64,000 bases of DNA from CAYHWW01 sp964360145 (GTDB lineage Bacteria > Bdellovibrionota > UBA1018 > CAYHWW01), in the NCBI GenBank assembly GCA_964360145.1, contig CAYHWW010000002.1, positions 1-64,000 of the forward strand. The letters are read 5' to 3'. Below the pieces are notes generated by a model, which was not told the origin of the DNA, searched no databases, and saw only the letters and a program-made list of their open reading frames with translations. This document shows positions 46,336-55,537 of this stretch, one piece after another; position 1 is the stretch's first letter; each line of letters opens with the position of its first letter. A program made the position numbers and the translations under genes.

Positions 46336-47061
46336 CTAGGTTGTGGTCTCGGTGGCCTGTTTGGCCATGCCTAGGTAGGTGATCACTTCAGCGTTTCCCG
46401 GCTCTAGCCGGAGGGCCTGTTCCCACTCGCTCTGTGCGTCGATGACATTGCCCAGGGAGAAGTACATGAGGCCCAGATGGATGCGTGCCGGCAGATAATC
46501 GGGATGTTCCGCGCTGATTTGTTTGATTTCTTGGACGGCGCGGGTGGTGTAACCCTTTTTGGCGTAGGTTTTTGCGATCTTGATACGGTAATCCATCTGC
46601 TGGGGAGCAAGGCGCACAGCCTTGCTGTAATCCTCCAGGGCCTCATCGAAGCGGTTGTACTTGAAGTACAGGTCGCCAAGCTCGATATGTTTCAGCGCAA
46701 ATTTGAGATCAAGGCTTGCGTCGCTGCCATGTTTTTTCTGGGGCAGGGATTGGTTTGCCATCTGATAGGCGCGCTTGGCGTCGTCGTATTTCCCGAGATC
46801 ATTGTAGATGACACTCAACGTGATGGCGGAATCCGTGTATCGGGGGTCCATCTCCAGCACTTTTTTGAAGCAGTCTATGCTCTGTGCCAGGCTGTTTTGA
46901 AAATAATGGGTCATGCCCTTGAGATGGAGGGCGGACTTTTTGTGGGACTCCGGCGCCTGGGGTGATTGCAGCGTCGCCTCACACGCGGTCATGGCATCAG
47001 AGAAGCGCCGCTGTTTCAACATGCGCTGCACGGCATCCGCATCAAACGTGATGTGCTCCAT
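46336..47061 (-). CDS. Tetratricopeptide-repeat protein
   Basis: 241 residues. Tandem TPR units (for example TDSAITLSVIYNDLGKYDDA, YFKYNRFDEALEDYSKAVRL, LGLMYFSLGNVIDAQ). No signal peptide seen. One-base overlap with bamD suggests co-transcription. Function beyond protein-protein interaction not clear; could assist outer-membrane or wall assembly. Confidence 0.78.
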   Translation of the reverse strand: MEHITFDADAVQRMLKQRRFSDAMTACEATLQSPQAPESHKKSALHLKGMTHYFQNSLAQSIDCFKKVLEMDPRYTDSAITLSVIYNDLGKYDDAKRAYQMANQSLPQKKHGSDASLDLKFALKHIELGDLYFKYNRFDEALEDYSKAVRLAPQQMDYRIKIAKTYAKKGYTTRAVQEIKQISAEHPDYLPARIHLGLMYFSLGNVIDAQSEWEQALRLEPGNAEVITYLGMAKQATETTT

Positions 47062-47789
47062 CAGATCCCCCGTTTCGCTTTGTCCGCGTACTCGCCGCTG
47101 GGAAAGCGGCTCAAGTATGAGCTTAACACATGGCGCGCTTCATCTGCCTTCTTCTGCTTGGCGAGGGACTCGGCCCAGCGGATGTATGCCCGCTGCTCGG
47201 CTTTTGAGCCGGCGTAGGTTTTTGCGATCTTTTGGAAGCGCAGGGCTGCACTCTCGTACTGCTCCTGTTTGAAGTAGAATTCCGCGATGTAGGCCTCTTT
47301 TTCAGCCAGTTTGTCCCTGGCGGAGAAGGCTCGTTGCTTGGCCTCAGGCATATGGGAGGAGTTGGGATAGAGCTTCTCCAGTTCGGCGAAGGCCTCGATG
47401 GATTTTACCCCGGGGGACTGATCGCGATCCACCGCGTCTGGCATCTGGTTGTAGTAGGATTCGCCAATGCGGAAGAGCACATAGTCGGCCCGTTCGTACT
47501 TGGGGTGGAGATCCCGGAAGGTTTCATAGGCGGCGGCCGCCTCAGGAAAGGCCTCTTCCAGGAAGGCCACATCAGCGAGACGCAGCGCAGCCTGGGTGGA
47601 GAGATGACTGTAGGGGAACTTGTTCTTGATGATGCGGAGGCGTTCGGCTGCCTGCAGGTAGCGTTTCTCTTGAATGTCTTTTTCCGCTTCTTTGTAGAGC
47701 TCGTCGGGATTGCCCTCATCGATTTGTTTCGATGAACAAGCCGCGGAGAATAGAGAGATGGCGAGTGTGAGCGCGAGCAGTGCCTTCAA
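47061..47789 (-). CDS. bamD: Outer membrane protein assembly factor BamD
   Basis: 242 residues. Lipoprotein signal with lipobox SAAC (C18), then TPR-like helices: AAERLRIIKNKFPYSHLSTQ, LRDLHPKYE-type unit FRDLHPKYERADYVLFRIG, and EAFAELEKLYPNS. Typical BamD/YfiO, an essential partner of BamA in beta-barrel assembly. Divergent from the succinyl-transferase operon with a 89-base gap that should hold both promoters. Confidence 0.88.
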   Translation of the reverse strand: MKALLALTLAISLFSAACSSKQIDEGNPDELYKEAEKDIQEKRYLQAAERLRIIKNKFPYSHLSTQAALRLADVAFLEEAFPEAAAAYETFRDLHPKYERADYVLFRIGESYYNQMPDAVDRDQSPGVKSIEAFAELEKLYPNSSHMPEAKQRAFSARDKLAEKEAYIAEFYFKQEQYESAALRFQKIAKTYAGSKAEQRAYIRWAESLAKQKKADEARHVLSSYLSRFPSGEYADKAKRGI

Positions 47790-47878
47790 GTGATTACCTC
47801 TTTGATTTCAATATCATGAACCATATGTGAGGGGTCGCCTTTCTTGCAACCGAAAATCCCCTATGTTAGCTTCGCACA

Positions 47879-49282
47879 ATGTCGCAAACGGTGTTCCAGG
47901 GCATGGTCGGAGATCAGGAGTATCGCCGCCTCAAAGACGCGCTGGTGCAGCGTCTTGAGAGCGGGCTTTCCCGAATCCAGGGTGTAAAAGCCCCACTGCC
48001 TGAACTGAAACAAAGTTACGAAGAGGCCGTCAAGGCCGTGGGCAAACTCCGAGGGCGTGATTTGTTCTACCCCTACATCGGGTCCGGCGCGGGCCACGGC
48101 CCCTTTGTGGAGCTTGGCGACGGCTCCGTGAAGTACGACCTCATCACGGGCATTGGCGTGAATTTCTTCGGCCATGGTCACATGGAGATGTTCAAGGCCA
48201 CCTTTGACTCCCTCTGGTGTGATGTCATGCAGGGCAACCTGGGCCCCAATCCTGAATATGTCGGCTTGCTTCAGGATCTGGTGGGGGCCGTCGGGCCCAA
48301 AAGCCGGTTGAAACATGCATGGCTCACCACCTGTGGCGCCACAGCCAACGAGACCGCACTGAAGATCATCCGCCAGAAAAAATCCCCCGCAACCCGAGTC
48401 TTCGCATTCAAAGACTGCTTTGCGGGCCGCACCACCGCACTGCAGGAAATTACCGACAACGCAGCCTATCGCCAGGGTCAGCCCACTTATGGGGAGGTGC
48501 ATTATCTCTCCTATTTCGATCCCAAGTTAAAATCCACGGCCGCGGAGCAAGCGGCCATTGTCGTGAAGCAAATGAAAGAGGAGCTGGCTCGCAACCCCGG
48601 GCGTTATGCCATGTTGGAATTTGAGCTGGTGCAAGGAGAGGGGGGCTTCAACGTGGCGCCCCGTGAATTCATGGTGCCCATTCTGCAAGAGGCCAAGGCG
48701 GCGGGTCTTGGCATTTGGGATGACGAGGTGCAAACCTTCGGCCGCTGCGGGGAAGTGTTTTGTTTCCAGCGTCAGGGGCTTGATGAGTTCATCGATGTTG
48801 TCACGGTGGGCAAGATGCTCCAGAACGCCGCGGTGCTCTACACCGAAGAGTACAATCCCAAGCCCGGCCTCGTTTCCGGCACCTTTGCGGGCTCCTCCGC
48901 GTCGTTGAGGGCGGCCCAGTGGGTGCTCCACGAATTGCGTGATAAATTCACTGGCACCAATGGGCGCATCGCACAGCTGGAAAAGCTCACGGTGAGTGAG
49001 TTTGAGAGGCTGAAAAAAGGACCCGTGGGTAAGCACGTCACAGATTACACGGTCTTCGGTGGAATGATCGCCTTCACGGCGCTTCGTGGCACCCTCGATG
49101 ACACGAAGAAGCTTTTGTTCCGTCTCTTTGAGAATGGCGTTGTTGCCTTCTATTGCGGCCATGGTCCCCATCGTGTGCGCATGCTGCCTCCCTTCGGCAT
49201 CGTTACCGACACGCAATGGAAAGAGGTGTTTTCCATTATCGAGAAGAGCCTGGGCGAAACCGCCAAGGAGTTGGGTCTGTGA
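47879..49282 (+). CDS. Class III PLP aminotransferase, candidate succinylornithine-type
   Basis: 467 residues. Class III fold features: TTCGATANETALK (glycine/serine phosphate loop), DDEVQTFGRCG (PLP pyridine aspartate) and VTVGKMLQNAAVLYT with the PLP lysine. It is the first gene of a four-gene operon ending in AstA and AstD, so it probably acts on an omega-amino group of a succinylated amino acid. The wording SGAGHGPFVELGDGSVKYD and motif details are not those of standard AstC, so a lysine-6- or other omega-transaminase role remains possible. Confidence 0.75.
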   Translation: MSQTVFQGMVGDQEYRRLKDALVQRLESGLSRIQGVKAPLPELKQSYEEAVKAVGKLRGRDLFYPYIGSGAGHGPFVELGDGSVKYDLITGIGVNFFGHGHMEMFKATFDSLWCDVMQGNLGPNPEYVGLLQDLVGAVGPKSRLKHAWLTTCGATANETALKIIRQKKSPATRVFAFKDCFAGRTTALQEITDNAAYRQGQPTYGEVHYLSYFDPKLKSTAAEQAAIVVKQMKEELARNPGRYAMLEFELVQGEGGFNVAPREFMVPILQEAKAAGLGIWDDEVQTFGRCGEVFCFQRQGLDEFIDVVTVGKMLQNAAVLYTEEYNPKPGLVSGTFAGSSASLRAAQWVLHELRDKFTGTNGRIAQLEKLTVSEFERLKKGPVGKHVTDYTVFGGMIAFTALRGTLDDTKKLLFRLFENGVVAFYCGHGPHRVRMLPPFGIVTDTQWKEVFSIIEKSLGETAKELGL

Positions 49283-50763
49283 TCCAGTTTTTACAAGAGG
49301 CCGTGAAGCTCATTTCCATCAATTCCGTTTCGCAAAATGGAAGTGAGGAGATCGCCGCTTATTGCGCGGGCCTCATGACGTCCACGGGCTTCAGGGCGAA
49401 TTTGCAGCACGTTACCCACTCCGTGGACGGAGTGAGCAAGCGCCAGTTCAACGTCATCGGGATCATGGGGGACTCCCTTGTGGATTCCCGCACGCGGAAG
49501 GGGCTGTTGCTCAGCACACCCCTGGATACCCCCGCGCCAGGTCTTGCGGCGAACTGGAAGCTCGGAGGGGGCCAGCCCTTTAAGGCGACCCTCCTGGAGG
49601 ATCGCATCATCGGTCTGGGAGCCGCTTCCGCCAAGCTCGACTTCCTGTGTAAATTAAAGGCCTGTGAGCGGTATCGGGGGCGTAAGCTGCGCATTCCCAT
49701 CTACCTGGTGGGTACCGCGGGCTCTGAGCTGGGCGGCCTTGGGGCGCGCTTCCTCGTGAAGTCCATGACAGTGAACCCGCAGTATGTGGTGGTGGGTGCC
49801 CCCACGGGTTTACGGGTGGTGACGACGCACAAGGCGACGGCGGTTTATCAGGTGGGGGTCAGCTACAATCAGCTGGAGCGTGATGCCAAGGGTTTCAATA
49901 CGCGCATCGGCGTGCGCTGCACGGGTCGCTCCGCCCATGGGGGGTACCCGCAACACGGCGAGAACGCTATTTTGCGCACATTAGCGGTGGTCCAGAAAGT
50001 TCGCTCCGCCAATTTCCAGCTGAAGTTGGCGGGCGTGCGCGGTGGAGATACGCCGGCTAGCGTTCCTGATGTGGCCACTCTCGAGTTTTACATTCAAAAC
50101 AGCGCCTTTGAGGATTTCAAAAAATTCTACCGCGAAGGTTTGTTGGCGAACGCGGAAGAAGTGGCTCACCTGCAAATCGAGTTCGGTGGCTTGGGCGAGT
50201 CCGGGGTGAAGTTCCTCGCGGACAATATTCTGGATGCCGTGCGATCCGTGCAGGAGTTCTTCGCGGGTCTCAAAGACAACCTCCTCTCTGCCCAGGACAC
50301 AAGCTTTGACGAACCCCAGTCCACCGTGAATTTCAGCGGCATTCGAGAGCGGGCGGCTGGCGTGGATCTGTTCTTCGACGTGCGCCTGCTCCCATCATTG
50401 CAGATTGATTCCTTCGAAACGCAACTCAAAGAATCCGTGCAAAAACTCAACGGCGCTTATCCCAATCTCATGTTCACGCTCACGCGGGTACGGCACACCC
50501 CAGCCCTTACGGCTCGCCCCGGGTCATTGTTTTACGCCCAGGTCGTGGAAGCCCAGAAGGGGCTTACGCCGGTGGATGCCAACAAAAATCTGAGCATTTC
50601 AACTGAAGCAGCGGTGTACAGCGCATCAGGGTACGAGAGCGTGGTTTTTGGCCCGGGCGAGGCGGCTGGCAACAGCCACGGACCCGATGAGCACGTGCTG
50701 GTGGAGCATCTGGACAAAGCCGTGCATTTCTATGATCGCCTCATCGAGAGGTTCTGTTTATGA
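49279..50763 (+). CDS. M20-fold protein with degenerate metal site
   Basis: 494 residues from GTG 49279, overlapping the previous stop. The M20/ArgE/DapE fold is recognisable: LLLSTPLDTPAPG, IGLGAASAKLDFL, TAGSELGGLGARFL, VVGAPTGLRVVTTHKATA, CTGRSAHGGYPQHGENA and the C-terminal GNSHGPDEHV. But the metal ligands are altered: HxD has P81 for His, the bridging Asp is Ser117, DEE is GSE (149-150), and VGEPT is VGAPT (A174). Only the C-terminal His and D83 survive. Its place in an AstA/AstD operon suggests a desuccinylase-like or substrate-binding role rather than ordinary hydrolysis. Confidence 0.72.
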   Translation: MIQFLQEAVKLISINSVSQNGSEEIAAYCAGLMTSTGFRANLQHVTHSVDGVSKRQFNVIGIMGDSLVDSRTRKGLLLSTPLDTPAPGLAANWKLGGGQPFKATLLEDRIIGLGAASAKLDFLCKLKACERYRGRKLRIPIYLVGTAGSELGGLGARFLVKSMTVNPQYVVVGAPTGLRVVTTHKATAVYQVGVSYNQLERDAKGFNTRIGVRCTGRSAHGGYPQHGENAILRTLAVVQKVRSANFQLKLAGVRGGDTPASVPDVATLEFYIQNSAFEDFKKFYREGLLANAEEVAHLQIEFGGLGESGVKFLADNILDAVRSVQEFFAGLKDNLLSAQDTSFDEPQSTVNFSGIRERAAGVDLFFDVRLLPSLQIDSFETQLKESVQKLNGAYPNLMFTLTRVRHTPALTARPGSLFYAQVVEAQKGLTPVDANKNLSISTEAAVYSASGYESVVFGPGEAAGNSHGPDEHVLVEHLDKAVHFYDRLIERFCL

Positions 50764-51806
50764 TCGTGCTCCGCGAGGTCACCGAAGACGACATCCCCGG
50801 CCTGGAGCGACTGTCCTCCATCGCCGCGGAGCGCCACCCGGGTTTCCTCAATGTGCCATCCGACCCGGAGGGCTGGCGGGAAAAGATCTCTTTTTCCCAG
50901 CACAGCTTCGCCGGGAAGTTGGAGTCCCCTCATGCCGGGAAATATATCTTCGTCGCTGAAGACACGGAGAGCAAGCACGTCGTGGGCATTTCCATGGCCG
51001 CATCCCAGCACGGCACCAAGGATAGCCCCCATTTTTATTTTGAAGTGGGCCACGAGCAAAAGTTCAGTCAGACCATCAACACCGGGTTCATCCATGGCAC
51101 GTTGAGTCTCAAGATCGAATACGATGGGCCGACGGAGATCGGTGGTCTCCTCGTGGACCCTGAGAGCCGCAACACGCCGGACCGCGTGGGACGCCAGATC
51201 TCGTTCGTGCGCTTTCTCTACATCGGCGCTCATCGCACGAGTTTTCGTGATCATATTCTGGCTGAGCTGCTCCCCCCCCTCACGAAGAAGGGCAAGTCCC
51301 CTCTTTGGGAAGCCGTCGGACGACGCTTTACCAATATGGACTACTGGGAGGCGGACTATCTCAGCTCAAAAAATAAAGAGTTCATCCTCTCGCTTTTCCC
51401 GAGCGGTACCATCTACGTCACCTTTCTTCCCGCCGATGCCCGGAATTCCATTGGTAAAGTAAGCAAAGAGACCGAGCCCGTCATGCATATGCTCAAAAAG
51501 GTCGGATTCAAATATTTAAACCAAGTGGACCCCTTTGACGGAGGCCCCCATTTGGTCGCCCGTACCGATGAGGTGACGCCCATTCAAAAGGTTGCGCCCT
51601 TAGCCTATGGCGGCACGCTCAGCGAATCCGGTGAATCCGAAACGGACACAAGCGGCATTGCTTCGCCCAAGGATGCCAAGCCGTTCCGAGCTCTCTCTGT
51701 GAGGGGCGTAGTCAAAAATGGGGCATTGTACACTGACCACCCCGGAATCAAGTCGTATCTTGGCTTGAAACCTGGCGATGCAGTGCTGTACATGCCCTAC
51801 TACTGA
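50760..51806 (+). CDS. astA: Arginine/ornithine N-succinyltransferase AstA family
   Basis: 348 residues. AstA motifs: LREVTEDDIPGLERLS, the long middle with EIGGLLVDPESRN and ISFVRFLYIGAHRTSFRDHI, then GRRFTNMDYWEADYLSSKNKEF. Transfers succinyl from succinyl-CoA to the alpha-amino group of arginine (or ornithine), the first step of the AST pathway. It overlaps the M20-like gene by four bases and is 15 bases before astD. The C-terminal part (after about 260) is less conserved. Substrate (Arg or Orn) not settled by sequence. Confidence 0.85.
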   Translation: MIVLREVTEDDIPGLERLSSIAAERHPGFLNVPSDPEGWREKISFSQHSFAGKLESPHAGKYIFVAEDTESKHVVGISMAASQHGTKDSPHFYFEVGHEQKFSQTINTGFIHGTLSLKIEYDGPTEIGGLLVDPESRNTPDRVGRQISFVRFLYIGAHRTSFRDHILAELLPPLTKKGKSPLWEAVGRRFTNMDYWEADYLSSKNKEFILSLFPSGTIYVTFLPADARNSIGKVSKETEPVMHMLKKVGFKYLNQVDPFDGGPHLVARTDEVTPIQKVAPLAYGGTLSESGESETDTSGIASPKDAKPFRALSVRGVVKNGALYTDHPGIKSYLGLKPGDAVLYMPYY

Positions 51807-51821
51807 GGTGAGGTCCTAACG

Positions 51822-53354
51822 ATGAGTTCGATGAAGCGCTCCTATGAGAAGCTGCTGACGCCAGCGGGCAACTATATTGCCGGCACTTTTTCAAAACCCA
51901 AGGATCAGGCAGGGGTCATTACCATCAAAAGCCCCGCGGATTTCAGCGATGTGCTGGGGGCTTTCACCTATTGTTATCAAGACGTGGATACTGCCGTTGC
52001 TTCAGCGCGGGATGCCTTCGAGGGTTGGCGCAACTCCGCCCAATCCACGCGGACTGAGTATCTGGTGAAGTACCGTGATGCGCTGAAAAAAATCGAACCT
52101 CGCCTGGCGGAGGTCATTGCGCGTGAAGTGGGCAAGCCCCTTTGGGAAGCCAAGGGCGAAGTGTCCACGATGATCAACAAAGTGGACGTCACCATCAATG
52201 AGGGTTTGCCTCGGGTAGAGGCTAAGGCCATCGTCGGTATCATGCCAGGCACAACGGGCATCACTCAGTACAGGCCTCACGGCGTGTTCTTGGTGTTGGG
52301 GCCCTTCAATTTCCCTGGTCATCTAGCCAATGGCCACATTGTTCCCGCGCTGCTCGCGGGCAATACGGTGATCTTCAAGCCGTCAGAAAAAAGTCCTGCC
52401 ACCGGGCAGCTCATGGCTGAGGCTTTTCATGAGGCCGGTCTTCCCAGGGGCGTATTTAATTTGGTGCAGGGAGAGCGAGAGGTGGGCCGTAGGCTCACCA
52501 CCCATGAGGGCATCGACGGGATTCTCTTTACGGGCTCTTATGAAGTGGGCCTGAAGATCAAGCAGGATACGCTGCAGCAGCACTGGAAGCTCTTGGCTCT
52601 TGAGATGGGAGGCAAGAACGCCTCTCTTGTGTGCGAGGATGCCGCGCTGGACGCCGCTGTGTATGAGATTCTGAGCAGCGCGTTTCTTACCGCGGGCCAG
52701 CGGTGCACGGCCACTAGCCGGGTGTTGGTGCACCGCAAACTACACGCTGCGTTCATCGAACGCTTCCACGAAAAGGCGAAAAAGTTCCAGATTGGCCATC
52801 CCCTGGACAATCCGTTCATGGGGCCGCTCATCGATGGGGCCGCGGTGGAGAAATACATCATGTTCACCGGCATCGCGGAGCGTGAAGGCTGCGAGATTAT
52901 CATGAGGGGCAAGGAGCTGCAGACCGACTACAACGGGCACTATGTGACCCCCTCCCTTTGCTTGGTAAAAGACACCTCGCTGCAAGCCGTGAAGAAAAGC
53001 GTGTATCAACAAAGCGAGATCTTCGGCCCCAATGTGGCGATCTATTCTTTCGATGATCTGGACGAGGCCGTGAAGTTGGCCAATGCCACTCAATTTGGCT
53101 TGGCGGCCAGCATTTTCACGGCGCGGCACGACACGTTCCTGAGGGCGTCACGGGATATTCGGGCCGGCCTCATCAACTGGAACCGCTCCACTGTGGGCGC
53201 CTCCTCGCGACTGCCCTTCGGTGGCATCAAGCGCAGCGGCAACCATGTGCCCGCCGCCATCGCTGCCATCGATAGCTGCGTTTACCCCGTGGCCACCCTC
53301 GAAGTAGAGGCGCCGACGGTACCTACCCAGGTGTTGCCCGGCCTGGGGTGGTAG
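51822..53354 (+). CDS. astD: N-succinylglutamate semialdehyde dehydrogenase (AstD-like)
   Basis: 510 residues. AstD-type aldehyde dehydrogenase: FNFPGHLANGHIVPALLAGN, catalytic base E261 (LALEMGGKN), catalytic cysteine C295 (AGQRCTATSR). The FNFPGHL motif is a signature of succinylglutamate semialdehyde dehydrogenases. Converts succinylglutamate semialdehyde to succinylglutamate. Ends the operon; no AstB (succinylarginine dihydrolase) or AstE is visible. Confidence 0.87.
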   Translation: MSSMKRSYEKLLTPAGNYIAGTFSKPKDQAGVITIKSPADFSDVLGAFTYCYQDVDTAVASARDAFEGWRNSAQSTRTEYLVKYRDALKKIEPRLAEVIAREVGKPLWEAKGEVSTMINKVDVTINEGLPRVEAKAIVGIMPGTTGITQYRPHGVFLVLGPFNFPGHLANGHIVPALLAGNTVIFKPSEKSPATGQLMAEAFHEAGLPRGVFNLVQGEREVGRRLTTHEGIDGILFTGSYEVGLKIKQDTLQQHWKLLALEMGGKNASLVCEDAALDAAVYEILSSAFLTAGQRCTATSRVLVHRKLHAAFIERFHEKAKKFQIGHPLDNPFMGPLIDGAAVEKYIMFTGIAEREGCEIIMRGKELQTDYNGHYVTPSLCLVKDTSLQAVKKSVYQQSEIFGPNVAIYSFDDLDEAVKLANATQFGLAASIFTARHDTFLRASRDIRAGLINWNRSTVGASSRLPFGGIKRSGNHVPAAIAAIDSCVYPVATLEVEAPTVPTQVLPGLGW

Positions 53355-53384
53355 GCACGGTTCTTAGGGCCTGACTTTCGGCCA

Positions 53385-54545
53385 TCAAAACCACTTCCAG
53401 AACCAATATTTCTCAAACAGGATTTTGAGAATGTGCCAGCGAAGCGCGGGTGGCTTTATCGCAACGGCTGGAGCGGGCTCGGCGTAGAAATTTCCACTTC
53501 CGATTCCTGCCCTGTGATCGCCGGTTTCGATGAAGCACAGTCCGTGACCGTCAAAGGAGCGGGCCTCGCCCTGCCGCCCGGTCCATTCGTGGGCGATATT
53601 GTGCGCGACAACCTCGGCCTGTCCATGTGCGAACACACCAGCTTTAGGAAGTGGTTTCCCCATTTTGAGCGGAACTGCGACGACATCCCCGATGGCATAG
53701 ACCCCTTGGTACTTCGTCTGAAAGGTGTGGTGGTCGACGACGCCCCAGCCATTTTCGGAGACTAGCCCAGCCTGTTTCACGACCTCGGGCGCACGATGCG
53801 GTGGGACATAGAACAGCAAATCAAAATTCGCAGTGGCACCCCCGGAGAACGAGATTTTTCTGGCCGTGGGATCAACTTCCATCACCTGGTGGCTTGGGTA
53901 GTATTTGATCCCCTTGGATTCCACTATCTGGCGAACAGCAGCGGAAACCTTCGGTCCCGCCGTTCCCATTGGACCGGGCTCCGCGGTGTAGAGAGCAATC
54001 TCGATCTTATTGCGTGTGCCGTGCTTCCGACAGAAGGATTCAACCAACATGGCCGCTTCGTAGGGAGCCGCCGGACATTTGTACACGGGGTTTGTCGTCA
54101 GGATCACGATCTTTCCGCCTCGGAACGCTGCAAGATCCACGTAAATCGCGCTTGCCCCGTCGAGAGTGTAGATGTTTCGACCCACATCATTCAGTCCTGG
54201 AATAATCTCGGGAGCCAGCTCGGCGCCCAGAGAAATGACTATGGCATCCCCGGAAAGCTCCCGTCCCGCGACCCGGACGGTTTTCGTCTCGGGGCTGATC
54301 TTTTCGATTCGACCCCTGACAAATTCGATTCCCTTTCGATTCAGGAGGCTCAGAGGACGCACGATTTGTTCCGCTCGCCTCATCCCGATCATTACCCACA
54401 GAAGGGAGGAGGCAAAGATGTGTTTGTCCTCCTGGTCAATCACAATGATTCGATGTTGCCGCGGTAGCAACTTTCGTAAGGTATTCGCCGCGACAACACC
54501 ACCAACTCCACCGCCCAAGATCAAAGCTGTTTTTACGTCGTTCAT
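53385..54545 (-). CDS. Sulfide:quinone oxidoreductase-like flavoprotein
   Basis: 386 residues. FAD-binding GGGVGG at 11-16, active-site cysteine C157 in NPVYKCPAAPYEA, a second cysteine at 172 and one near 345 (GLCFIETG). GVYAIGDV FAD motif. C-terminal KILFEKYWFWKWF tail is an aromatic amphipathic helix that could insert in the membrane, as in SQR. Related to flavocytochrome c sulfide dehydrogenases and type II NADH dehydrogenases. Adjacent DsrE gene supports sulfur handling; sulfide oxidation itself is inferred. Confidence 0.83.
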   Translation of the reverse strand: MNDVKTALILGGGVGGVVAANTLRKLLPRQHRIIVIDQEDKHIFASSLLWVMIGMRRAEQIVRPLSLLNRKGIEFVRGRIEKISPETKTVRVAGRELSGDAIVISLGAELAPEIIPGLNDVGRNIYTLDGASAIYVDLAAFRGGKIVILTTNPVYKCPAAPYEAAMLVESFCRKHGTRNKIEIALYTAEPGPMGTAGPKVSAAVRQIVESKGIKYYPSHQVMEVDPTARKISFSGGATANFDLLFYVPPHRAPEVVKQAGLVSENGWGVVDHHTFQTKYQGVYAIGDVVAVPLKMGKPLPKAGVFAHGQAEVVAHNIAHEWTGRQGEARSFDGHGLCFIETGDHRAGIGSGNFYAEPAPAVAIKPPALRWHILKILFEKYWFWKWF

Positions 54546-54554
54546 GATGTGCCC

Positions 54555-54905
54555 CTAAAATACGATGACTTTATCGGCCCAGACGGTCCAAGCGGTTAGC
54601 TCATCAAGCGTGCTTCGCTTGGCGCCTTCCATGAGTTCTTGTTCGGTGATCCCACGCGCATCCATGCACGTCCCGCAGACGCCGATTTCTGAATTGTGGC
54701 GAACGACACTCTTAATCATGAGTTCGATGTTGTAGTACCCTTGAGGAAGCTTGTGGCCCTTCTTGGGACAGGATGCCGCGTCTCCCATCAGGAATACTTT
54801 AACCTGCTCACCCTCGCGTTTAGCCAACGAGCCCGCGAGCCGCAGGCCGTTGTAGCTTCGCTCAGTTCCGTAGGGGGCATCATTCAGAATAAAAAGTGTC
54901 TTCAT
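54555..54905 (-). CDS. DsrE-family sulfur-relay-like protein
   Basis: 116 residues from ATG 54905 with GAGGAG upstream. DsrE/DsrF fold features: MKTLFILNDAPYGTERS at the N-terminus and C77-G-T-C80 near the centre (VCGTCMDARG), plus C46. Such cysteines can carry sulfur or act as redox thiols. Nine-base gap to the SQR-like gene, so likely an operon in which this protein is first. Confidence 0.83.
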   Translation of the reverse strand: MKTLFILNDAPYGTERSYNGLRLAGSLAKREGEQVKVFLMGDAASCPKKGHKLPQGYYNIELMIKSVVRHNSEIGVCGTCMDARGITEQELMEGAKRSTLDELTAWTVWADKVIVF

Positions 54906-55066
54906 TTTTCGCTCCTCTTCAGCGGTTCCATATTGGTCATCCTTCTCAAAACCGTTCAAGGCACAAAGCGTCGCGTGTGACCTGGCCGGTAGGCACGGTC
55001 AATGCAATGGGATGGGCAAGGGGAACGGAATGCCCCGAATTGGTACATCCACGGAGAGGATCGCCC

Positions 55067-55531
55067 ATGGATCTGAAAAAGAAGACGGCCTTTGGCATTT
55101 ACAAAACTGAATCCGAGGCTTGGGCTGGGGTTAACGCGCTCCATAGAGCGGGCTTTTCCGGCTACGAGATGAGCATGATGACAAGCGAAGGAAAAGCCCC
55201 CGACACCGGGACCGCGGAGGGCGCGGCCGTGGGCGCTTTAATCGGGGGATTCGTGGGTATATTCGTTGGGCTTGGCGCCATCGCGATCCCTGGCATCGTG
55301 CCCCTGATCGTGGCGGGGCCCGTTATGGGGACACTGAGCTGCGCACTCATTGGCGGCTTGATCGGTGCGTTCGTCGGCCATAGGCGCCCTGATGGTGGCA
55401 AGGTCTTGATGGCTGTGCACATTGAAACCGCGGGAGACATGGAGCGCGCCGTGGGTGAGCTTGAACGCACAGGCGCCACGGAGATCACCACGAATACGGT
55501 GTTTCAGAATGAAGCGAGAGCCAGCAGCTGA
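55067..55531 (+). CDS. Glycine-zipper membrane protein with flanking ferredoxin-like halves
   Basis: 154 residues from ATG 55067. An N-terminal soluble segment (TAFGIYKTESEAWAGVNALH) and a matching C-terminal segment (DMERAVGELERTGATEITT) flank a Gly/Ala-rich membrane-spanning region with zipper repeats (about residues 45-105, for example AVGALIGGFVGIFVGLGA). The arrangement resembles stress-induced proteins of the YflT/DUF1269 kind. Upstream 161 bases divergent to the DsrE gene, where CGGAGAGGA precedes the start. Function unknown; association with the sulfur genes is only by position. Confidence 0.65.
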   Translation: MDLKKKTAFGIYKTESEAWAGVNALHRAGFSGYEMSMMTSEGKAPDTGTAEGAAVGALIGGFVGIFVGLGAIAIPGIVPLIVAGPVMGTLSCALIGGLIGAFVGHRRPDGGKVLMAVHIETAGDMERAVGELERTGATEITTNTVFQNEARASS

Positions 55532-55537
55532 AGATGA

